Assembly: GCF_014648575.1 (NCBI RefSeq)
Contig: NZ_BMRJ01000007.1
Span: 25,212 to 89,211 of the forward strand
Length of the DNA: 64,000 nt
Source of the DNA: Agromyces mediolanus
Lineage (GTDB): Bacteria; Actinomycetota; Actinomycetes; Actinomycetales; Microbacteriaceae
Direction of reading: 5' to 3'
Of the stretch, positions 34,081 to 42,091 are shown in pieces. Under the pieces are notes generated by a model that was not told the origin of the DNA, ran no database searches, and saw nothing but the letters and a program-made list of their open reading frames with translations. Numbering within the stretch: the first letter of the stretch is position 1; each line of letters starts with the position of its first letter. The position numbers were made by a program, and so were the translations under genes.

Positions 34081-35112
34081 ATGGCCTCCGACGCGGTCGT
34101 CCTCACCGTCCCCGGCCCGCACGGCGATCGCGACGTGCGGATCTCCAGTCCCGGCCGCGTGCTCTGGCCCGAACCGGGCATCACGAAACGCGAGCTCGCC
34201 GAGTACCTCGTCGCGGTCGGCGAGGCGTTCGTCGCCGCGAACGGCGACCGGCCGGTGTCGCTGCAGCGCTTCCCCGAGGGCATCGAGGGCGAGCAGTTCT
34301 ACTCCAAGAACCCGCCGAAGGGGGCGCCGGAGTGGGTGCGCGCCGTGCCGGTCACGTACCCGAGCGGCCGCAGCCATCCCCAGCTCGTGATCGACGAGCC
34401 GGCGGCCGCCGTGTGGGCGGCGCAGATGAACACGATCGTGTTCCACCCCTGGGCGTCGCGCGCGGAGGACAGCGACCACCCCGATCAGCTGCGCATCGAC
34501 CTCGACCCGCAGCCGGGCACCGGCTTCGCGGAGGCGGTGCCCGCGGCGCTCGCGCTCCGGGAGCTGCTCGCCGAGCTCGGCCTCACCGGCTTCGTCAAGA
34601 CGAGCGGCAACCGGGGCATCCACGTCTTCGCGCCGATCCGGCCGGAGCACGAGTTCCTCGAGGTTCGGCACGCGGTCATCGCGCTCGCACGCGAGCTGGA
34701 ACGACGGATGCCGGACCGGCTCACCACCGCGTGGTGGAAGGAGGAGCGCGGGGAGCGGGTGTTCATCGACTTCAACCAGGCCAACCGCGACCGCACCATG
34801 GCCGGCGCCTACAGCCCGCGAGCGCTTCCGCACGCGGCCGTCTCGTGCCCGCTCGAGTGGGACGAACTCGAGCACGTCGATCCCGCGTCGCTCACCGTGC
34901 GCACGGTGCCCGAGCGCCTCCGCGCGGTCGGCGACCCCTGGGCGCGGATGCACGAGGCGCCGGGCGATCTCGCGCCGCTCCTCGAATGGTGGCAGCGCGA
35001 TCTCGACCACGGGCTCGGCGAGCTCCCGTTCCCGCCGGACTTCCCGAAGATGCCGGGAGAGCCGCCGCGCGTCCAGCCGAGCCGGGCCAGGAAGCCCGAG
35101 CCGGGGGAGTAG
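34081..35112 (+). CDS. LigD-type primase-polymerase domain protein
   Basis: The 343-residue protein equals the polymerase module of bacterial LigD: PGRVLWPEPGITKRELAEYL at the N-terminus, QRFPEGIEGEQFYSKNPPKGAPEW, the metal-binding Asp pair in LRIDLDPQPG, KTSGNRGIHVFAPI, and FIDFNQANRDRTMAGAYSPR. In non-homologous end joining this domain fills gaps, often with ribonucleotides. Here it stands alone with neither a ligase nor a nuclease module, and no Ku gene is near. The ATG is 7 nt after TAGCGT, which partly overlaps the previous stop codon. Confidence 0.93.
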   Translation: MASDAVVLTVPGPHGDRDVRISSPGRVLWPEPGITKRELAEYLVAVGEAFVAANGDRPVSLQRFPEGIEGEQFYSKNPPKGAPEWVRAVPVTYPSGRSHPQLVIDEPAAAVWAAQMNTIVFHPWASRAEDSDHPDQLRIDLDPQPGTGFAEAVPAALALRELLAELGLTGFVKTSGNRGIHVFAPIRPEHEFLEVRHAVIALARELERRMPDRLTTAWWKEERGERVFIDFNQANRDRTMAGAYSPRALPHAAVSCPLEWDELEHVDPASLTVRTVPERLRAVGDPWARMHEAPGDLAPLLEWWQRDLDHGLGELPFPPDFPKMPGEPPRVQPSRARKPEPGE

Positions 35113-35119
35113 CGGCCGC

Positions 35120-35923
35120 TCAGGCGATCGAGGTGCGGCGCAGCCTCGCGTTCGCCCGCGGGTCGCCGTGCACCTCGCGGTGCAGCCGCTCCATGCGGGC
35201 GTCGAGCTCGGAGGCGGTCCGCGCGGCGTCGGTGAGGCCGTCGAGGAGCTCCTGCGGCACCTGCCGGTCGTACTTGTAGTAGATCTTGTGCTCGAGGCTG
35301 GCCCAGAAGTCCATCGCGATCGTGCGGATCTGCACCTCGACGACCACCGGGTGGGCCCCGGTGGAGAGGAAGACGGGCACCTCCACGATGACGTGCAGGC
35401 TCTGGTAGCCGTTCGGCTTCGGCTCGGCGATGTAGTCCTTGACCTGCAGCACGCGGATGTCACGCTGCGCGACGAGCAGCTCGTAGATGCGGTAAGCGTC
35501 GGAGACGAAGCTGCAGGTGACGCGGACCCCGGCGATGTCCGTGATCGTCTGGCTGATGGCGTCGAAGCTCGGTTCGACGCCCTTGCGCGCCATTTTCTCG
35601 ATCACGCTGTCGAGCGACTTCAGCCGGCTCGAGATGTGCTCGATGGGGTTGTAGTCGTGGGCCTGGTTGAACTCCTCGCGCAGGATGGAGAGCTTGGTGA
35701 TGACCTCGTCCATGCCGAACTTGTAGCGCTGCATGAACCGCTCGGTCTCGTCGCGGAGCGCGCGCATCTCCTCGAGCGTCTGTCCGTCGATCGTGTCGAG
35801 TGCGCGCTGCGCGCGGTCGGTCAGCATCGGCGACTCGGGCGCTCCGGATGCCGAGGGCGCCGTGATCGGAACCGGCAACGGCACCGGGGCGGAGTCGAAC
35901 GGGCTGCTCTCGGTTGAGGTCAC
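35120..35923 (-). CDS. Small alarmone synthetase, (p)ppGpp synthetase
   Basis: The 267-residue protein has the RelA/SpoT synthetase domain without hydrolase or regulatory domains: NPIEHISSRLKSLDSVIEKMARKG, the ITDIAGVRVTCSFVSDAYRIYELL core, KDYIAEPKPNGYQSLHVIVEV and VEVQIRTIAMDFWASLEHKIYYK, given here in parts. It transfers pyrophosphate from ATP to GTP or GDP. The length suits the RelQ/RelP type with a Pro-rich N-terminal extension of about 35 residues. The GTG start is 6 nt after TATGGT, so it is likely leaderless, with its promoter inside the end of the YchJ-like gene. Confidence 0.93.
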   Translation of the reverse strand: MTSTESSPFDSAPVPLPVPITAPSASGAPESPMLTDRAQRALDTIDGQTLEEMRALRDETERFMQRYKFGMDEVITKLSILREEFNQAHDYNPIEHISSRLKSLDSVIEKMARKGVEPSFDAISQTITDIAGVRVTCSFVSDAYRIYELLVAQRDIRVLQVKDYIAEPKPNGYQSLHVIVEVPVFLSTGAHPVVVEVQIRTIAMDFWASLEHKIYYKYDRQVPQELLDGLTDAARTASELDARMERLHREVHGDPRANARLRRTSIA

Positions 35924-35927
35924 GGCC

Positions 35928-36359
35928 TCACCATACGGAGCGAACCTCGGGATCTGCTTTGACCGCGTCGAGATAGCGCCATCCGTCGGGGCGACGCACG
36001 AAACGGCTGCGCTCGTGCAGCTCCCCGCGGCCGTCGGCGTCGCGGAAGACGGCGCGGAACTCCACGATGCCGGTGTCGTCGTCCGGCCCGCCGTCGACGA
36101 CGTCGATGACGACGAGCCGGCGCCACTCGGTGGCGTCGTCGAGGACCAGCTCGCGAGGTCGCGTCGAGGGGTCCCAGCTGCACAGCAGATAGCCGATATC
36201 GCTGAGAGCGAACGCCGTGTAGCGGGAGCGCATGAGGGCGACGGCGGTCGAGGGCGCCGAGCCGCCGTCGAGTGCGGGACCGCAGCAGGTCCCGTACGCC
36301 CCGTTCCGGCAGGGGCACGGGGCGTCGGCTGGCAGCTGGAGGGTGGCCCGGTTCGGCAT
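35928..36359 (-). CDS. YchJ-like SEC-C motif metal-binding protein
   Basis: The 143-residue protein has the SEC-C-type zinc motif CPCRNGAYGTCCGP near residue 15, followed by the YchJ core ALMRSRYTAFALSDIGYLLCSWDPSTRP and a C-terminal NTF2-like part ending GWRYLDAV. The Zn motif family is also found in SecA, where it contacts SecB and ribosomes; the job of YchJ is unknown. The ATG at 36359 is 6 nt after GATACT with a GGAGGG in between. It lies just upstream of the alarmone synthetase gene and may be read through into it. Confidence 0.85.
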   Translation of the reverse strand: MPNRATLQLPADAPCPCRNGAYGTCCGPALDGGSAPSTAVALMRSRYTAFALSDIGYLLCSWDPSTRPRELVLDDATEWRRLVVIDVVDGGPDDDTGIVEFRAVFRDADGRGELHERSRFVRRPDGWRYLDAVKADPEVRSVW

Positions 36360-36501
36360 CCCTCCAGTATCGCGGCCGGGCGTCGTGCACACCGTCTGCT
36401 CAGGGAGAGCTGAGGAACTGTTCAGAAACGCCGTGCAGAGTGGCTGACTTGTGCCGGCCCTCGGGATCCCCCGAACACCGACCCGCCGGCGCAGCACCTC
36501 T

Positions 36502-37335
36502 ATGCGAACCAGTACTCAGAACCCCCACGCCCAGACCAGCCCCCGAACCCCCGACGCCCGCCCGACGCGTCGCTCGCTGCGCGCCCGTCGGACCGGCCGG
36601 CGCCGCCTGATCGTCGTCGCCGGCGCGATCGTCGCCGTCGGCCTCGTCGCCGGCACCGGCCTCGCCGTGCAGGGCGCGGCCGACAGTGCGCAGCGGATCG
36701 CCGCGACCGACGCGCTCGGCGCCCAGAACTCGCTCGATTCCAGCCAGCTCGGCGCGTACGCCGGCGTGGCCAAGGCGCGCGCCCAGGGCAGCGCCAAGGA
36801 CACCCTCGCCGTCGCGAACGCGACGCTCACGGCGGCCGACGGCAAGGTCGACACGAGCGGCCTGGCCGCCGCCGTCGCCTCGCTCGGCGACTACGAGGAC
36901 CTGCCGATCGACGAGATCGTCGGACTGACCGCGCAAACGCGCGCCGAGGCCGAGAAGACCCGCGCCCTCGCGGACGAGCACGACCGCGTCCTCGCGGAGC
37001 AGGCCGCCGCGCTCGCGCGGGCGAACACCCCGGACGGCGCCCGCGCCACCGCGCGCGAGCTCGCCGCGTCGCAGTACGGCTGGGGCGAGGGCGAGTTCCA
37101 GTGCCTGTCGAACCTGTGGCAGAAGGAGTCCGGCTGGTCGTACACGGCCTACAACGCCTCGAGCGGGGCGACCGGCATCCCGCAGGCCCTGCCGGGCAGC
37201 AAGATGGCGAGCGCCGGAAGCGACTGGGAGACGAACGCGGCCACCCAGATCGCCTGGGGCCTCGACTACATCAAGCGCGGCTACGGCTCGCCGTGCTCCG
37301 CCTGGGGGCACTCCCAGTCCGTGAACTGGTACTGA
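36502..37335 (+). CDS. Second secreted lytic transglycosylase-like protein
   Basis: This 277-residue paralogue of the protein at 32592-33512 has the same order: Arg-rich head, membrane or signal segment (LIVVAGAIVAVGLVAGTGLAV), a charged helical middle and the C-terminal muralytic domain with WQKESGWSYTAYNASSGATGIPQALPGSKMA. The Ser-rich linker of its partner is missing, so it is shorter. Catalytic Glu is in KESGW. The ATG at 36502 has no ribosome site, which makes the exact start uncertain. Both proteins end in WY. Probable role is cell-wall turnover or release from dormancy. Confidence 0.83.
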   Translation: MRTSTQNPHAQTSPRTPDARPTRRSLRARRTGRRRLIVVAGAIVAVGLVAGTGLAVQGAADSAQRIAATDALGAQNSLDSSQLGAYAGVAKARAQGSAKDTLAVANATLTAADGKVDTSGLAAAVASLGDYEDLPIDEIVGLTAQTRAEAEKTRALADEHDRVLAEQAAALARANTPDGARATARELAASQYGWGEGEFQCLSNLWQKESGWSYTAYNASSGATGIPQALPGSKMASAGSDWETNAATQIAWGLDYIKRGYGSPCSAWGHSQSVNWY

Positions 37336-37347
37336 GTCGGGTCCCGC

Positions 37348-37641
37348 TCAGCTCGAGCGCGACTCGAGGAGGTGGCGTCGATCGGGATGCCGATCGAACC
37401 ACTCCTCCACGTACCAGCAGCTCGGCACGATCCGGGCGCCGCTCGTCGCCTCCACGTCGTCGGCCGCGAACTCCACGAGCTCGGCCGCGAGGCCCGAGCC
37501 CCGGTAGGGCGGATTCGTGAAGGTCCGGACGAAGGCGATCGAATCGCCGAGCCGCCGGTAGTCGAGGACGCTCGCCAGTTGGCCGTCGACGCGGAGCGCG
37601 TAGCGGTCCTGCTCGGGTTCGTGACGGATCTCGGTTGCCAT
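37348..37641 (-). CDS. YjdJ-like GNAT family N-acetyltransferase
   Basis: A short 97-residue acetyltransferase of the single-domain YjdJ type. The sequence YRGSGLAAELVEFAADDV carries the acetyl-CoA-binding (R/Q)xxGxG/A turn, followed by VPSCWYVEEWFDRHP, which is a hallmark of this small group. The acceptor is unknown. The ATG is 6 nt after TAGCCT, suggesting leaderless translation. It follows the S4 protein gene by 18 bp on the same strand and converges with the second transglycosylase-like gene. Confidence 0.88.
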   Translation of the reverse strand: MATEIRHEPEQDRYALRVDGQLASVLDYRRLGDSIAFVRTFTNPPYRGSGLAAELVEFAADDVEATSGARIVPSCWYVEEWFDRHPDRRHLLESRSS

Positions 37642-37659
37642 GCCTTCAGGCTACGCCGC

Positions 37660-38040
37660 TCAGAGCGGCCGCTCGCCGCGCAGGCGCTCGAGCTCGCGCC
37701 GGTCGCGCTTCGTGGGGCGGCCGGCTCCGCGGTCCCGCACCGGGAGCTGCGCGGTCAGTTCGCGCGGCGGCCGCGGCGGCGTCCGGTCTTCGAGCGCGGC
37801 CGCCGCGAGCGGTGCGCTCACCCGCTTCACGAGGATGCCCCGGACGACGAGGATGCGGTCGAAGCCCTCGATGCGGACCCGGATCTCGTCGCCTGCTCGA
37901 ACTGATTGCGCCGCCTTCGCGCGCTCGCCGTTCAGGCGCACGTGCCCGGCCCGGCAGGCCGCCGTCGCAGCGGAGCGGGTCTTGAACTGCCGCACGGCCC
38001 AGAGCCAGGCGTCGATGCGGGCGGTGTCGGGAGCGGGCAC
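37660..38040 (-). CDS. S4 domain RNA-binding protein (Hsp15-like)
   Basis: The 126-residue protein starts with an S4 domain: RIDAWLWAVRQFKTRSAATAACRAGHVRLNGERAKAAQSVRAGDEI in two blocks, with the basic RxxxxA and HVxLNG signatures. A Pro/Arg-rich basic tail follows. Hsp15 and RqcP-type S4 proteins bind stalled 50S subunits, which is a possible role. The GTG start lies 6 nt after TAGGCT. It is divergent from the Nudix gene. Confidence 0.88.
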   Translation of the reverse strand: MPAPDTARIDAWLWAVRQFKTRSAATAACRAGHVRLNGERAKAAQSVRAGDEIRVRIEGFDRILVVRGILVKRVSAPLAAAALEDRTPPRPPRELTAQLPVRDRGAGRPTKRDRRELERLRGERPL

Positions 38041-38089
38041 CCGCCCAGCCTACGTCGCCCTCCGGCGCGGAGTGCGAGATGCTGGACGG

Positions 38090-38539
38090 GTGAGCGGAAC
38101 GAGCGGCGACGCGTGGGTCGAGGGTCCCGACGGGGCGAGGTACTGGGGCAGGTTCGGCGCGGCCGGACTGCTCATCATGAGCCCCGAGCGCGAAGTGCTG
38201 CTGCAGCACCGCGTCGAGTGGAGCCACTTCGGCGGCACCTGGGGCATCCCGGGCGGCGCCCGGCACGAGCACGAATCGGCCGTCGACGCCGCCGTCCGGG
38301 AGGCTGGCGAGGAAGCGGGCGTGCCCGCCGGGCTGGTGGAGGTGCGCTTCACCTCCGTGCTCGATCTCGGCTACTGGTCGTACACGACGGTCGTGGCGGC
38401 GGCCAGCCGCCGCTTCGACCCGGTCATCGCCGACCCGGAGAGCCTGGAGCTGCGGTGGACGCCGATCCCGGCGGTCGCCGAGCTCCCGCTGCACCCGAGG
38501 TTCGCCGAGGCCTGGCCGGGGCTCTCGTCCCAACTCTGA
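38090..38539 (+). CDS. Nudix hydrolase
   Basis: The 149-residue protein has a full Nudix box, GGARHEHESAVDAAVREAGEEAGV, spread over residues about 54-77, with the REAGEE metal-binding core. GRFGAAGLLIMSPEREVLLQHR precedes it. Nudix enzymes hydrolyse nucleoside diphosphates linked to another group, such as oxidised nucleotides or ADP-ribose; the specificity is not visible. The start is taken as GTG 38090, 6 nt after GATGCT, so it is probably leaderless. A phosphatidyltransferase gene follows on the same strand after 68 bp. Confidence 0.88.
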   Translation: MSGTSGDAWVEGPDGARYWGRFGAAGLLIMSPEREVLLQHRVEWSHFGGTWGIPGGARHEHESAVDAAVREAGEEAGVPAGLVEVRFTSVLDLGYWSYTTVVAAASRRFDPVIADPESLELRWTPIPAVAELPLHPRFAEAWPGLSSQL

Positions 38540-38607
38540 GTCGCGGGCTTCGCGCCGCGCTGGGCGTTCGGCCGACGCGGTCGGCGGCCGTCGCTAGGAT
38601 CGGACGC

Positions 38608-39204
38608 GTGACGGGGGAGCGCGACGGGCAGGTGAGCAGGCGGGTCTGGACGATCCCGAACGTGCTCAGCATGCTGCGCCTCGCGCTCGTCCCGGTCTTC
38701 CTCGTGCTGCTCGTGCTGGGCGAGTACGTCGGCGCGCTCGTCGTGCTCGTGGTGGCGAGCCTCAGCGATCTCGCCGACGGCTATCTCGCGCGTCGGCTGA
38801 ACCAGGTCACCCGGCTCGGCCAGCTGCTCGATCCCGCCGCCGACCGGCTCTACATCTTCGCGGCGCTGCTCGGGCTCGCCGCGGGCGGCCTCGTTCCCTG
38901 GTGGATCGTCGTGGTCATCGTCGCGCGCGACGTCTTCCTGCTGATCCTCGGCGTCGTGCTCGCGAGCCACGGCTACGGTCCGCTGCCGGTGCACCAGCTC
39001 GGCAAGGTCGCGACCTTCGCGCTCTTCTTCGGCCTGCCGGTGATCATGCTCGGGCTGGCGTTCCCCTCCGTCCAGCCGGTCAGCGAGCCCGTCGGCTGGG
39101 CGATCACGCTGTGGGGCGCGTTCCTCTACTGGTGGGCCGGGATCATCTACGCGATCGAGACCGCGCGCGCAGTGCGTGCCGCGCGGGTGGCGCCGCGGCC
39201 CTGA
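38608..39204 (+). CDS. CDP-alcohol phosphatidyltransferase
   Basis: The 198-residue membrane protein has about six spans and the family active site DLADGYLARRLNQVTRL followed by GQLLDPAAD, matching DxxDGxxARxxxxxxxxGxxxDxxxD. It transfers a phosphatidyl group from CDP-diacylglycerol to an alcohol; phosphatidylglycerophosphate or cardiolipin synthase activity is the likeliest. WTIPNVLSMLRLALVP at the N-terminus is typical of PgsA-like members. The GTG is 7 nt after TAGGAT. Placement just before garA and ftsR is conserved in actinobacteria. Confidence 0.92.
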   Translation: MTGERDGQVSRRVWTIPNVLSMLRLALVPVFLVLLVLGEYVGALVVLVVASLSDLADGYLARRLNQVTRLGQLLDPAADRLYIFAALLGLAAGGLVPWWIVVVIVARDVFLLILGVVLASHGYGPLPVHQLGKVATFALFFGLPVIMLGLAFPSVQPVSEPVGWAITLWGAFLYWWAGIIYAIETARAVRAARVAPRP

Positions 39205-39233
39205 TCCGATACGCTGGATGCGGGAGGTACGCC

Positions 39234-39734
39234 GTGGCGGACAACGACAACTCGCAGGGCTCGCAGCCGACGACCAACACCTCGTCGAACGAGCTCGGCG
39301 GCAACGCGAACGACACCACCATCGGGTTCAGCCGGGAGGCGGCGGCGCAGCTCGCCGCGCTCGATACCGACGTGACGCCCGAGGAGCAGGAGGCGATCAA
39401 CGCGCTTCCCTCCGGGTCGGCTCTGCTGATCGTCCGCCGTGGCCCGAACAGCGGCGCCCGGTTCCTCCTCGACACCGAGGTGACGACGGTCGGCCGCCAC
39501 CCCGACGCCGACATCTTCCTCGACGATGTGACCGTCTCGCGCAAGCACGCGGAGTTCGTGCGGCACCGCACGGCGTTCGAGGTGAAAGACCTCAGCTCGC
39601 TGAACGGCACCTACTACGACGGCGTGCGCATCGAGACGGCGCTGCTCGCCGACGGGGCCGAGGTGCAGATCGGCAAGTTCCGCCTCACCTTCTACGCTTC
39701 GCGCCGCGACCTGGTGCCGGCGAGCGGCGAGTGA
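39234..39734 (+). CDS. garA: FHA domain protein GarA/OdhI-like
   Basis: The 166-residue protein has a phospho-threonine-binding FHA domain: VGRHPDADIFLDDVTVSRKHAEF and LSSLNGTYYDGVRIE. An N-terminal tail carries a Thr pair (NDTTIGF), the position where PknB-type kinases phosphorylate GarA and OdhI. In relatives the unphosphorylated form inhibits 2-oxoglutarate dehydrogenase and tunes glutamate metabolism. The GTG start has GGGAGG 6 nt upstream, and TACGCT lies further upstream as a -10. Its stop overlaps the ftsR start. Confidence 0.9.
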   Translation: MADNDNSQGSQPTTNTSSNELGGNANDTTIGFSREAAAQLAALDTDVTPEEQEAINALPSGSALLIVRRGPNSGARFLLDTEVTTVGRHPDADIFLDDVTVSRKHAEFVRHRTAFEVKDLSSLNGTYYDGVRIETALLADGAEVQIGKFRLTFYASRRDLVPASGE

Positions 39735-40423
39735 CCCCCACCGCGGCATCCGCGGGTGCGAGCGGCCGTGCGCCGCTCCTGGGCATCGGGCAGGTTCTCG
39801 CCCGCCTCCAGCCGGAGTTCCCGGAACTGACGCCGTCGAAGCTCCGATTCCTCGAAGAGCGCGGCCTCGTCACGCCCGCGCGGACCGCGGCCGGGTATCG
39901 CAAGTTCGCCGAGGCCGACATCGAGCGGATCACGGTCGTGCTCTCGCTGCAGCGCGACCAGTACCTCCCGCTCAAGGTCATCCGCGAGCACCTCGACGCG
40001 ATCGACCGCGGTGAGACGCCCGCGCTCCCCGGTGCGACGAGCGCCGCGGTGCACCTCGGCGGCGCCCGACGCCTGAGCCGGCGCGAACTCGTCGAGGCGG
40101 CCGGTGCGACGCGCCAACTGCTCGACGAGGCGATCGCGGTCTCGCTCCTCGTGCCGGCGGAGGTCTACGGCGACGACGCCCTCACGCTGCTGCGCTCGCT
40201 CGTGGCCCTGCGGGCCGTCGGCATCGAACCTCGGCACCTCCGCGGCGTCCGCGTGGCGGCCGAGCGCGAAGCAGCGCTCATCGAACGCGCGATCACGCCG
40301 GAGCGCCGCACGGATCCGGCCGGCAAGGCGCGCTCCGGAGAACGGGCGCGCGAGCTAGCCGCCGAGCTCGAGACGGTGCACGAGCTGGCCCTGCGAGCGG
40401 CCGTCGCGCGGCTCTCGCACTGA
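39731..40423 (+). CDS. ftsR: MerR family regulator FtsR-like
   Basis: The 230-residue protein corresponds to mycobacterial Rv1828 and corynebacterial FtsR. The winged-helix part reads IGQVLARLQPEFPELTPSKLRFLEERGLVTPARTAAGYRKF in two blocks, followed by IERITVVLSLQRDQYLPLKVIREHLD. FtsR in Corynebacterium activates ftsZ. The GTG start overlaps the garA stop (GTGA), so both are translated together. In related genomes a bifunctional nuclease gene follows; here it is absent. Confidence 0.9.
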   Translation: MTPTAASAGASGRAPLLGIGQVLARLQPEFPELTPSKLRFLEERGLVTPARTAAGYRKFAEADIERITVVLSLQRDQYLPLKVIREHLDAIDRGETPALPGATSAAVHLGGARRLSRRELVEAAGATRQLLDEAIAVSLLVPAEVYGDDALTLLRSLVALRAVGIEPRHLRGVRVAAEREAALIERAITPERRTDPAGKARSGERARELAAELETVHELALRAAVARLSH

Positions 40424-40460
40424 GCCGACGCGACACGCCGTGACGTTCGGCCCGATGTGT

Positions 40461-40489
40461 TTGGCGCCGACCCCCGGGGTCGGTAGCGT
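40461..40489 (+). promoter_or_regulatory. Promoter with a wholly palindromic 17-bp spacer before the second merR
   Basis: TTGGCG (40461-40466) and TAGCGT (40484-40489) flank CCGACCCCCGGGGTCGG, a perfect 17-bp dyad that exactly fills the spacer. MerR-family regulators bind between the -35 and -10, so this is a strong candidate for autoregulation by the following gene or for control by FtsR. Confidence 0.7.
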
Positions 40490-40532
40490 GGGAGTCGTCC
40501 GGCCGTGGAACGGCCAGAGTGAGGGGTGACGG

Positions 40533-41087
40533 ATGAGCGAGCTCGATCGGAGCGAACGCGCACGGTACGACCTCGGCCTGCTGTTCACCGACGGACTCCC
40601 CGAGCACGACGAGGGCACCGGCTACCGCGGGGCCATCGCCGCCCGCGCCGCCGGCATCAGCTATCGGCAGCTCGACTACTGGGCCCGCACGCAGCTCGTC
40701 GAGCCGACCGTCCGCGGGGCGGCCGGGTCCGGCTCGCAGCGGCTCTACGGCTTCCGCGACATCCTGGTGCTGAAGCTCGTCAAGCGCCTGCTCGACACCG
40801 GCATCTCCCTGCAGCAGATCCGCACCGCGGTCACCCAGCTGCGCGAGTCGGGCGTGCACGACCTGGCCCAGACGACCCTCATGAGCGACGGCGCGAGCGT
40901 CTACCTCTGCACCTCTGACGACGAGGTCATCGACCTCGTGAACCGCGGGCAGGGCGTGTTCGGCATCGCCGTCGGCAAGGTGCTCCGCGAGGTGGAGTCG
41001 ACCCTCGTCGAGCTGGACACCCAGCCGTCCGACCCGATGGACGAGCTCGCCGCCCGCCGCGGGGCGAAGACGCGCAAGATCTCCTGA
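40533..41087 (+). CDS. MerR family regulator (Rv1830-like)
   Basis: The 184-residue protein has an N-terminal acidic stretch, then a MerR head (YRGAIAARAAGISYRQLDYWARTQLVEPTVRGAAGSG in parts) and LYGFRDILVLKLVKRLLDTGISLQQIRTAV. The C-terminal domain contains VNRGQGVFGIAVGKV. This is the actinobacterial group of Rv1830 (ResR/McdR), linked to growth and division control in mycobacteria. The ATG has GAGGGG upstream, and the promoter at 40461-40489 lies 44 bp before the start. Confidence 0.9.
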   Translation: MSELDRSERARYDLGLLFTDGLPEHDEGTGYRGAIAARAAGISYRQLDYWARTQLVEPTVRGAAGSGSQRLYGFRDILVLKLVKRLLDTGISLQQIRTAVTQLRESGVHDLAQTTLMSDGASVYLCTSDDEVIDLVNRGQGVFGIAVGKVLREVESTLVELDTQPSDPMDELAARRGAKTRKIS

Positions 41088-41135
41088 TCCCGCCGCGCGC
41101 CGATCAGGTGCGCACCGGCAGGGTCACCCGCCGGA

Positions 41136-42008
41136 TCAGGCGGACGGCGCCTCGAGCTCGGGTCGCGGCACCGCACCGGTCGCGATCGGCGTCGCCGCGG
41201 ACTCGGGGGCACCGGGGTCGCCGATACGGGCGGCCCGAAGCACGCGGTCGAGCAGCTGATCGAAGTTCGCCGACATCTCCTCGGCGCTCTCACCGGGCCA
41301 CATGTGCAGCGGCTTCGCCGCGCCCTGCGCCTGCTGCAGCGAGGTGCGCTCGGGCAGCTGCGGGCTCAGCACGAGGGGGCCGAACATGTCGCGCAGCTCC
41401 TTGATGCGGAACTGGTGCTCGAGCGACTGCACGCGCGCCCGGTTCACGATGATGCCGAGGGGCTGCAGCCGGGGGGAGAGGCCGCGGCGGATCTCCTCGA
41501 TCGCCCGCAGGGCGCGGTCGGCAGCAGCCACGGAGAACAGCCCGGGCTCGGTGACGACGGCGACGCGGTCGCTCGCGGCCCACGCGGTGCGGGTGAGCGC
41601 GTTTAGCGAGGGCGCGCAGTCGATGAGGACGAGCTCGTAGTCGGCCTCGACGTTCGCGAGCGCCTCCTCGAGCTTCCAGATGTCGCGGATCGACGGGTGC
41701 GGGCCGTCGAAGTTGATGGCGGACGGGCTGCCGATCATGACGTCGATCGTGGACTGCGGGTTCTGCCTGGCCCACCCGCTCGGCGCGATCGCCGAGCGGA
41801 CGATCTTCTCCTTGGGGGAGGCGAGGACGTCGGCGACGTTCAGGTGGCCGGCGACCTGGATGTCCATGCCTGTGGACACGTCTGACTGCGGGTCGAGGTC
41901 GACGACGAGGGTCCGGATGCCTCGGGCGAACGCCGCAGAGGCGAGACCGAGCGTGACCGTCGTCTTGCCGACGCCGCCCTTGAGGGAGCTGACCGAAAGA
42001 ACGTGCAC
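41136..42008 (-). CDS. ParA family ATPase (orphan)
   Basis: The 290-residue protein has the deviant Walker A motif KGGVGKTTV (residues 10-18), DLDPQSDVS, and the Walker B-like VLIDCAPSLN. The region RARVQSLEHQFRIKELRDMFG follows, and an Ala/Pro-rich tail ends the protein. No ParB lies next to it, so it is more likely a positioning ATPase (MinD/McdA sort) than the chromosome partition protein. It converges with the second merR gene and is divergent from pyc. The GTG start is 84 bp from the pyc start. Confidence 0.9.
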   Translation of the reverse strand: MHVLSVSSLKGGVGKTTVTLGLASAAFARGIRTLVVDLDPQSDVSTGMDIQVAGHLNVADVLASPKEKIVRSAIAPSGWARQNPQSTIDVMIGSPSAINFDGPHPSIRDIWKLEEALANVEADYELVLIDCAPSLNALTRTAWAASDRVAVVTEPGLFSVAAADRALRAIEEIRRGLSPRLQPLGIIVNRARVQSLEHQFRIKELRDMFGPLVLSPQLPERTSLQQAQGAAKPLHMWPGESAEEMSANFDQLLDRVLRAARIGDPGAPESAATPIATGAVPRPELEAPSA

Positions 42009-42091
42009 GAACAGATACGTTACCGTTATGACTCGATGGATTGCTCAGCGTTCGCTGTGCGCGTCCGCAGCCCGCTGACCGAGAGGCCTGC

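Noticed and set aside
36411..36423. GAACTGTTC as a LexA/SOS box
   Set aside because: Actinobacterial SOS boxes have four bases between GAAC and GTTC; here there is one.
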